Under the pieces are notes generated by a model. The model was not told the origin of the DNA and did no database searches. It saw only the letters and a program-made list of their open reading frames with translations. The translations under genes were made by a program, and so were the position numbers. From NCBI RefSeq assembly GCF_000003605.2, contig NW_003151255.1, positions 663,152 through 695,180 of the forward strand: a stretch of 32,029 nucleotides of DNA, read 5' to 3'. Below, one piece after another: positions 23,142 through 30,048 of this stretch (within the stretch, counting starts at the first letter, position 1; the number at the start of each line of letters is the position of its first letter). This stretch comes from Saccoglossus kowalevskii. Lineage: Eukaryota > Hemichordata > Enteropneusta > Harrimaniidae.

Positions 23142-26100
23142 CTGAGAAAATACTAATATTAGAAAGTTCCACCATTATTTAATTTTATTTGTATGCTACA
23201 TTTTGCAGCTTTGTCACAATATATGAATGTTTATATAAATTATATTATGTGTATTTGGTCATTCCGATCCGAGCTCTAGGGATTACATAATTCCATACTG
23301 TTACTTGCGGAACATTTGCGCATGCGTCAGTGCATGTGTAAACGTTCGGAAACTTATTTAGAGAATGGTTTAAAAAAGAGCGTGCACATACAGTGTACAA
23401 TGTTTGTGCAAAGAGTAATGATTGGTTGAAAGCATCGTCAACCATTAACATATTTACGGATTTTATGTAGGACTGTAAATCAGGGAACCATCATTGCAAT
23501 TGAGCCAGCCTCCAAATTATGAAGCTGTATTATTTGTTAAACTTATTTGATGTCTTTAACATGAATAATAAAATTAGCTATGGAATATAATCAGCAGTTG
23601 AATCGTTTGTGGGTTATGGCGGCATAATAATTAGATCATCAAGATTTCGTGCGTTGGCTTGAAGGCAAATTACGAAAAAACATTAAAACGGCAAAATATT
23701 TCCAACCACAGTATGTCAAATGTATCTACAGAGCGGTACTCTATCTAAAAGTTAGTATTGAGTATAGTATAATAAAATACCCCCCCCCCACAATTGCGCA
23801 TAACATTTGAATACTTGCTAAAGAGTTATGTTTATTTTATGTATTATAAATCATACCTGGGTACCTCTGTTTTCTATTGTCGCAAGTCTTCCGCCAAGTC
23901 GTGCACAGGCCATATTTCCATAATTCCAACTATGTAACTCCTTGATTTGATGATAACATGTTTGGTTATATGTGACCCCCTTGCCACCAATACCACATCC
24001 ATTATACGAAGTCGTTACTGTAAATAAGGAGCAAATAAGAGTGTAACACAAAAACATAAGTTGCTAGGTCCATGCGTCGCGATCACAGTTAACAACATTG
24101 ACCTCTCAGCAGTGGTACCAGTCGTCGGAAATAAGTAAGCATACCTCGCTGACTAGTCTAACCCATCATGAATGGTGTCATATCGTAATACATCTAAACT
24201 TGACAAGTGATCAATATAAAGTCGTAATTAGAAATGCTAGTCTCGCATAATTTTCTTGACAGACAAATCAGATTTTGAAATTATCTGACAATGTCTTCAA
24301 AATATTTCTGAAAGTCTTAAGCAGTCTATTTATATTTGCAGATAGTGAGCTATGTCTTAATCGAAAATTGTCATATGACCATATATAAACCATAAGCTGG
24401 AGCGGAGGGAATGTTACTTGAACGATACGAGAAATTGATAAATTCAGAATTGCATAATCCCGCTTCCCATACAGCCTGGTGTGTAAGCCATTAGGTTAAT
24501 TTAAACTACAAGATCAAGGTATGAATCTGTATCTATGCTCAATAACTAAAACAATCGTTCCTATTTAAAGCGGGAAGGTCATCACCTGCGCACGCGCGGG
24601 AATTGAGTCCAAAGCGACAATATCAACACATGCTAAAAACGCAAAGGCTCGTCCGTGGATGTTTGTTTGCATGCGCAGGTGACGACTCGCCCGCTTTAAA
24701 AGTCAAGAGATCACCAATGTACCAGAACTTGTTGTTAAAGATTCCATCATTTCAACTTAAATAAATTCAGCCCCATACGAATACACGAATAGAAGAGGTA
24801 TATATTACATGTCCATTGGACCACCAATTGTAAATTGTAACCTCTAATTCGCCAAACGTGACAAATACATTGTCAATGAGAACATTAACATCAGTATGTT
24901 TATGTTTTGCATAAATTCTTTGCTACGGAAAGTATTATTTAATTAATCATTAACTTAAATGGGCAACTCAAATAACATGCACTAATTAATTATATACAAT
25001 AATTAGTTTCTATTTGTTCAACAAACCTATTTCACATCACATATTACTTACCGCATATATCATACAATGTCACTGCGGTATACGTTTTTGAAGGAGACAC
25101 GTTGTGGCTATTCGAGGCGTAAATACAAGTAGCCACATTGTGAATCACATCATCCATAGTCAGCATGCTATCCCAAAAGTTAAACTGTGATATTTCCCCT
25201 GTGAATGCTCTGTGGGCTTGGAATGAACCGGCAATTAAATCTTGGTACTGTCCTATAAGCATTAGACCGCTGCCTTGAATGTAATTACCAGTTTGCAATC
25301 CTATACCCAAACTCTTTAATACTCCATTTTTATAAACCTTCCAGTCACCGGTGTAGCTACTCCAAGTAACACACATATAGTGCCAGATACCATCAGCAAA
25401 TACAACACCAGTAGGTCCAGTGAATTGGCCATTAATCCTCAAGCGTAATGATGTATAGTCGTATACTAGTAATTCATTTGTCTCATCATTAGTTGAATAT
25501 GATACGAGTATGCCCTTATTTTGTGAGGTCGAAATCATCCACATGCATGTAGACATTGCGTACAGATCGGGAATTGGTTGCAGTAGAGTCACGTTTGAAT
25601 AAATGTTCAGACGATATTTGATGTTACTTTATAATGACAAAATAATAAATTAAATCAAAGCGACCATATTTCGTATATAAAATATTTACCCGAATAAGCT
25701 ATTTTCCGAAGAAAGCTTGGTATTTATTTAGTAACTGTTTCAAAATAGATAGCAGAGGTAGCCACATAGCTGGAATTGGTGTAATTTCAGACACACGAAC
25801 ATAAATTACATCATGCAACTTGAGATTCGAACCTGGGATTTAATTTCCCTGTTCTCAAAACAAATAATAAAAAAATCGAATTACGTAAATCGACATAGTT
25901 GTTAATACCATACACGAGTCTAAAGTCAACACAAGAAGGAAAATCACAATAGTCGGGAGTAAATCCGCACCATTCTTGTGGAGAACAACAAGGATTTGTT
26001 CCGTTCGGATTACATTCAGCTGACTGCCCTGTGTATACCACCCAATCTCCACCACAGCGTAGATCAGATCTCCATTGCGGCAATGAGTTTCCTAATCAAC

Positions 26101-29100
26101 GGTACATGCAATATATATAAGTATAATTTGACATGTGTCGGAATGCATTCCAAATAACACAAAACAAATTAAGTCGATTTCAGTGAGTGAGATGAGTGAG
26201 ATTTTAGCCAAAAAATCGTTAACGCCATGCTTATGTTTGAGGAAGTGCATTACAATTGTATAAACCACTGCAGCATGAAGACAGTACATTCCCACTTTAC
26301 AGTCTCTTCGATGGTATGATGGTGTTTGTAATTCCAATTCGTCAGGCATAAATGCTTTTAAAGCATTAAAATAATTTGTAATAAATTGACGTTGAATATC
26401 TTGAAATATAATGTAGATACTTTGTAGTCTGATAGTAGCTACCAATATATAAAGCGATACAGAGTGCATTACATAGTGGGTAATATTTACTATCATTTTG
26501 CTTTATAAATTTAAACCGTATATTGCATTATTCCGGGGTAAATTTCACTTCTCATGTATCCTGTTAATATCTTATTTAATGTTCAACCTATCATTGACTA
26601 AGTTTCTTTAATTTTATATTAATCATCAAAAGGTCCGTTCAAGTATAGCGTCACGTTCAGCTAAACTGTTATATTGTAAAGATGTATGGGTATTTTTCAA
26701 GAAAAATTCCTACGGACAATAGCAACATGAAAATTACCCATGATTATAAATTGACGGTATTCAAATAAAAGATCTAACACACCATGAGTGTTTAAGCGTG
26801 TACGTATGGTCCCTATATACAAAACGTTACTTTCATCTTTACTATTCAGAACACATCATATCATGCATAGAGAGAACAGTATCCCAAAACATTATTTTGT
26901 GACACATTGAATTATATCTAATCAAGATGTTTTACCCCGTTATACTGCTGATATTGAAGATTCGACATAATGTGTAGATCACGGGTGTCCGATTTACTAT
27001 GAATATCTCAGCTAGGGGATTTCTTTATTGATAGATAAAAATCAATGTCTCTAATAACATTCATTTCCGGTTTTGTCAAGTTGACAGTAATTGTGGTATT
27101 TATTTTATCCAGCAATCATAAACTTCACTGAAGCGGCACTGAACACGGTTGGTAATAAAACTGAGTGCATATTTTACCATCACTATTCTTCAACTTCTAC
27201 ATTTCGATGAGATCAGTTATGTTCAACGCACTTGTGTTCAAAGAACAAGAACACAACTTAATAATGTTACTAAACGTAAAAGTGTTTACGAACATGCAGA
27301 CTTAGAATATGCATCTAAATACTACAAGATATGACCCGAAACAAATAGCATTCTACTGAGTGTTTTAAAAATAACATCACAATAGGTGCAAGTTCTAATA
27401 AATTCCTATATGAGCTCATTTATCCATTATTTCAATAAAGTATATATTTATAGCAATAATAACAGTATTCATATCTGCACAATGATAAGAATATCTTACC
27501 TACAAGGTTATCAGGTGTACATATGTATTTAGACAAAGAATTGCACCATAAGTCGTCAATCTTGAATCCGTATCGACCATTCGTAACTATAATGACAAAT
27601 GAAATCATCATACTATCCATGCTAGATAATGAATATTCAATGCAGCTTATACGTACAGGTCCATTATTCACTATTTAATAGCTGTGTCTATATATAAACG
27701 AATTGATTTGCTCCATGAAACTAAACATTGTTTCTAGTTCGTAGCAATACTATTTTTTTCGCAAAAACAGCTTTAAACTCTTTGTTTTGTTATATTTTGT
27801 TTTGAGAGTCTTGTCATTTCTATAATGCAAATATAAATATTTACAAAACACTCTCTTAAACAGTGCTGTGGATTATTGTCTCCTCCATTATTCAGTTCAT
27901 CAACAGCAAATATGTCCATTTCTTTGTCGATCAACGTTCCTACTTCGTCACTGTGCCTGTATTGTCCTTCAATTTCTAAATCAGTGACACCAATCCAATA
28001 CTTGTCTTCTTTGAGTCCACCATATGCTTGATGAATATGATACATAAGTCGTTCCTCGAAAAAGAACAGAATCATACATACATAACTATCAACAGGACTT
28101 AGCTATTAAAACAGAATTCAGAAGTTAAATTATTTTAACTGTTAGGATATTAATGTACAAAAAGCATTCTGATATTAAATAAAAAAAATTACCAGAGTGG
28201 ACTTGTCGTGTATTTGGGTTAGATGACCGCCACGTAGCGTACAGTCCTGTTCTGATTCCATCCAGGATTTTGCTTCTGATGAAAACCATACGCACAATCC
28301 GTCTTCAAAAAATATTCCAATTTCATCCCCGAATCGGCACATATTTAATTAATATTTCCCTTGGTTGACCGACGTCATAGAATTGAGACCAAACATCTGG
28401 ATCAGCTGTGAAACACCACGGTCCCAGACTGTTGTCTGGATTACGACACTTGTTGTGATCTCCAATTCCAAATGATGGATAATTTTGTGGCAGTACTGAG
28501 TGTTCATGGGGATATTGTTCTGACCAGTTTTGACACGTTGTTCCATTCATAGTAATATTAACGTCTCCCCGGTAGTCTCTGCCGTCTTTTTCGTAATATT
28601 TTCGTCTTTTTCTTTCATCTTCCGCTGCAAGACCTCCAGTTATATGGATGTTATAAATTGCATGTTGTTTTTTAGAAGAGCAATCTATACTATTCAAGGA
28701 TAATTATTGTTCATTGCCAATGGTGATATGACAAATATTTTTATTCTCGGCAATAAAACAATGCCATATTACTTCATTACTCAAATACGCGTCATTGACT
28801 GACATTTTTTTAAAATGAACACGCAGTTTTTAATTTCCATGGCATTTTGGAACATTTTGTTACAACATATAACATGATTGTCGATTGTAATAATGTAATA
28901 ATCACATTGTCTTACAGATTTTAACATTCACTACATCACAATTAGGACCAGTAAATACATCAGTACGACACAGGCATATATATCCCAATTCAGTACACGA
29001 TGTGTGACATACAGCTGGTGATTGACATGGATTATTTACACAGGGATTACTATCTGGTGTGAAGGAGGGACATACCTATTAAACAAACATAATATAATTA

Positions 29101-29857
29101 TTATTATTATTATTAAAGTGATGGCAACAAAGTTCCACTCATAAGTGTACTTATGTTGCAATCATGATATACAGTATTTTACAATGTGTGTACAACGCCC
29201 AATTTATTGGGAATATACACATTCATTCGCGTATTCAGGCATCATTTGACTAGTAACATTCAAAACAATATAACACATGTTTTATTAATAATTTGTAGGA
29301 AAGAAAAAACACACTTCCAGCTCATAAGTTGTATATCGAATAGTTTCATATCACATTTCACCTGAGTAGAATTTAACAGCACATTATTACACCGATGCGT
29401 CATACGCACGATATTATATAGTAAGAACAAAACCTTTTTTACAATTATTTTTTTTACGATATCAATAATTCATAGTTAGCAATGTATCCGCTGATGTCAT
29501 TGCCTGGTTGCTGTCGGCATGCGTTACCCTCAACTATTCTGGTAAACATAATTCACTGATCATGACTCACACTATACATTTATCTCATGGTATGGCGTTA
29601 GTATTGAACAGATGGAACAAATGGCCCACAAAACAATGAACCAACATTTTTTTAATTATACAAGCAGGAATGTTAAATTCGGGTAATCAGTAAATAAATG
29701 AAAATGTATGTAATTTCCTTTACCACCAAATGGTTTCTCAACTCACCATAATTTGCTCTGCGTTCCTCCTTGGTCTGTCATTACGGTGTCTTCCCGTTTG
29801 ACTGCCCAGTTCCATGGTACTGCAGCAGACAAACAACAACAATTGTAGCAACCCCAT
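23015..29857 (-). CDS. Secreted mosaic lectin: EGF-kringle-CTLD-hevein-pentraxin-CTLD
   Basis: This intron-split gene was assembled by eye from splice sites and frames. Order of modules: signal peptide; EGF-like; kringle; C-type lectin domain over three exons; hevein-like cysteine module; pentraxin domain; and the start and middle of a second CTLD. All modules are extracellular, so the product should be secreted or an ectodomain; no transmembrane exon was found, but the 3' end is missing. Phases agree at exon 1/2 (0), EGF/kringle (1), CTLD1 part 1/2 (0), CTLD1/hevein (1) and pentraxin/CTLD2 (1). They do not agree at hevein/pentraxin and CTLD2 part 1/2, and CTLD1 part 2/3 needs a weak donor. 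A role in glycan or surface recognition is inference from the domain families. I recognise no named orthologue. The exons are entered separately. Confidence 0.75.
23780..23789 (+). repeat. C10 homopolymer
   Basis: A run of ten C in AT-rich intronic sequence. It is similar to the C12 run at 14431-14442 but without the hAT-like terminus beside it. Confidence 0.9.
23857..24017 (-). CDS. Second CTLD, first exon
   Basis: This 161-base exon lies between acceptor ccttatttacag (ending 24018) and donor gtatga. It enters in phase 1, which matches the pentraxin exon, and leaves in phase 0. The frame shows NGCGIGG, YNQTCYH, SWNYGNMAC and RLGGRLATIENRG. These are the first cysteine pair, the W-x-x-[AG]-x-x-x-C helix and the G-G-x-L-A-x-I strand of a long-form C-type lectin domain. 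It is the best-conserved lectin exon in the gene. Confidence 0.8.
24563..24701. mobile_element. MITE with TTAA ends, copy 2, in an intron
   Basis: The element lies between TTAA at 24565-24568 and TTAA at 24696-24699. The left terminus tttaaagcgggaaggtcatc continues cacctgcgcac; the right terminus read in reverse is tttaaagcgggcgagtcgtc, continuing cacctgcgcat. The 32-base ends differ at 6 positions. The whole is only about 139 bases, with no coding capacity. It shares the (g)ggcggtagtcgtc..gcatgcg type of terminus with the element at 5825-6251. It sits in the intron between the pentraxin exon and the second CTLD. TTAA target sites suggest piggyBac or Kolobok mobilisation. Confidence 0.75.
25052..25626 (-). 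CDS. Pentraxin domain exon
   Basis: A complete pentraxin (concanavalin-like sandwich) domain of about 191 codons lies in one 575-base exon, with acceptor attataaag and donor gtaagt. Visible in order are STCMW (first conserved Cys), IWHYMCVTWSS, WKVYKNGV, GSGLMLIGQYQD, RAFTGEISQFNFWD, and a C-terminal CIYAS and YDIC. The family signature is H-x-C-x-[ST]-W-x-[ST]; here the residue two before the Cys is Tyr, so it is a near match. Against C-reactive protein, the calcium motif 'EQD' is YQD and the later Gln appears as Arg, so calcium binding may be altered. Exit phase 1 joins the CTLD2 exon. Entry phase 2 has no clear partner in the hevein exon. Confidence 0.9.
25909..26091 (-). CDS. Hevein-like cysteine-rich module exon
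   Basis: After acceptor gttgattag (ending 26092, phase 1) the frame reads LPQWRSDLRCGG, QSAECNPNG, PCCSPQEWCGF, DYCDFPSCVDFR. The spacing C..C..CCS...WCG....C....C resembles hevein/type-1 chitin-binding domains, and the WR-x-D-x-RCG start with CVDYR-like end is a form I associate with invertebrate multidomain proteins. One usual Cys in '[HY]C-x-C' appears as Phe (YCDF). Entry phase matches the last CTLD1 exon. The donor is uncertain: gtatta at 25908 gives phase 1, while the pentraxin exon needs phase 2. Chitin or GlcNAc binding is possible but not shown. Confidence 0.75.
26092..26496 (-). other. Unexplained 134-codon open frame in an intron
   Basis: The largest open frame in the intron between CTLD1 and the hevein module. 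It begins MIVNITHYVMHSVSLYILV and contains hydrophobic stretches and FMPDELELQTP. I recognise no domain and no splice logic linking it to the gene, and it runs into the hevein exon's acceptor. It may be chance or a relic of an inserted element. Confidence 0.2.
27500..27586 (-). CDS. First CTLD, third exon
   Basis: This 87-base exon lies between acceptor tttgtcattatag and donor gtaaga, phase 1 at both ends. The frame reads TNGRYGFKIDDLWCNSLSKY then ICTPDNLVG. This is the final strand set of a C-type lectin domain with its last two cysteines (LWC and YIC). At the WND calcium/sugar motif the sequence is IDD. The donor joins in frame to the hevein-like module. Confidence 0.8.
   Translation of the reverse strand, partial: LRMVDTDSRLTTYGAILCLNTYVHLITL
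27850..28054 (-). CDS. First CTLD, second exon
   Basis: After acceptor ctgttctttttcgag (phase 0, matching the previous donor) the frame reads KYWIGVTDLEIEGQYRHSD, then DELNNGGDNNPQHCLRE. WIGVTD, the GQYRHSD turn and the NNGGDN-x-x-x-HC loop are core CTLD features. At the EPN/QPD sugar-specificity position the sequence is ELN. The 3' limit is unsure: a donor at 27849 (gttttg, weak) keeps frame with the next exon, whereas gtaaat five bases on (27844) looks better but leaves phase 0. Confidence 0.8.
28193..28302 (-). CDS. First CTLD, first exon
   Basis: The frame reads DGLCVWFSSEAKSWMESEQD, then CTLRGGHLTQIHDKSTL, ending at donor gtaatt in phase 0. C-V-W-F-S, W-x6-C and GGHL-x-x-I are the opening helices and strand of a C-type lectin domain. 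It lies only 67 bases from the kringle and in another frame. A short intron (28303-28369) with acceptor tattttttgaag would join it in phase 1; otherwise a frameshift separates them. The frame also stays open about 50 bases further upstream (to MCRFGDE). Confidence 0.75.
28370..28684 (-). CDS. Kringle domain exon
   Basis: The exon starts after acceptor gaatagtatag (phase 1, matching the EGF exon). Visible are CSSKK near the start, then GRDYRGDVNITMNGTTCQNW, YPHEH, HNKCRNPDNSLGPWCF and DVWSQFYDV. This is a clear kringle: the YRG, TCQ-x-W, PH-x-H, N-x-CRNPD and PWC blocks are all in place, about 75 residues. Three of six canonical cysteines are present (C2, C3, C4). C1 is Tyr (KYYE) and C5 is Tyr (QFYD), and C6 is not at its usual place. 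Kringles bind peptides or lysine-type ligands; the fold here would depend on only one canonical disulfide. Potential N-glycosylation sites are NIT, NGT and NWS. Confidence 0.88.
28916..29075 (-). CDS. EGF-like domain exon
   Basis: This 160-base exon lies between acceptor ttgtttaatag (phase 0) and donor gtaaga (phase 1). The frame reads VCPSFTPDSNPCVNNPC, QSPAVCHTSCTELGYICLC and RTDVFTGPNCDV. Cysteine spacing C-x4-C-x5-C...C-x-C-x8-C is that of an EGF domain. Two extra cysteines are present, one near the exon start and one between C3 and C4, which could pair with each other. Both junction phases agree with the neighbouring exons. Confidence 0.85.
29097..29115. repeat. (ATT)n microsatellite
   Basis: About six ATT units lie in the intron just upstream of the EGF exon's acceptor. 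Confidence 0.85.
29747..29857 (-). CDS. Exon 1: start codon and signal peptide
   Basis: The ATG at 29855-29857 sits in a good context (aaaacaATGG, A at -3, G at +4). It opens with MGLLQLLLFVCCS, a short n-region and leucine-rich core typical of a signal peptide, with likely cleavage around the following TMELGS. A basic stretch with RHRNDRPRR follows, which could be a furin-type cleavage site. The exon ends at donor gtgagt in phase 0 and joins the EGF exon in frame. The longer open frame over the same bases (29781-29981) is in a different frame and is rejected. Confidence 0.75.
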
Positions 29858-30004
29858 TGTTTTCAAACCAATAGAAGTAGACTTCTGATTGAGCTACTTC
29901 ACATTGTGTGAGTACTTTATTCGCCAAAGAATAGTTTAACATATTCAGGTGTATTGGAAATCTCGCTATTATAGAGGCCACGTCACCAGTCTCTCGAGGT
30001 TATT

Positions 30005-30020
30005 CACTTTAATATAACGC
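30005..30020 (-). promoter_or_regulatory. Possible TATA-like element of the lectin gene
   Basis: Minus-strand gcgttatattaaagtg lies about 150 bases upstream of the ATG and could serve as a TATA box if the leader is about 120 bases. AT-rich DNA gives such matches easily. Confidence 0.2.
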
Positions 30021-30034
30021 ATGTATTGTAACCG

Positions 30035-30048
30035 GTTTCCATAGTAAC
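30035..30048 (-). promoter_or_regulatory. RFX X-box-like motif
   Basis: gtttccatagtaac matches the X-box consensus RYYNYYATRRNRAC on both strands, about 180 bases upstream of the start codon. X-boxes bind RFX factors. About one match is expected by chance in a window of this size, so position is the main support. Confidence 0.3.

Noticed and set aside
25822-25834. Minus-strand ggttcgaatct, like a tRNA B box, suggesting a tRNA gene or SINE
   Set aside because: No A box, no cloverleaf arms and no SINE tail could be found around it.
29781-29981. 66-codon minus-strand frame over the start region of the lectin gene
   Set aside because: It overlaps exon 1 in another frame, has no signal peptide at its start and does not join the EGF exon in frame.
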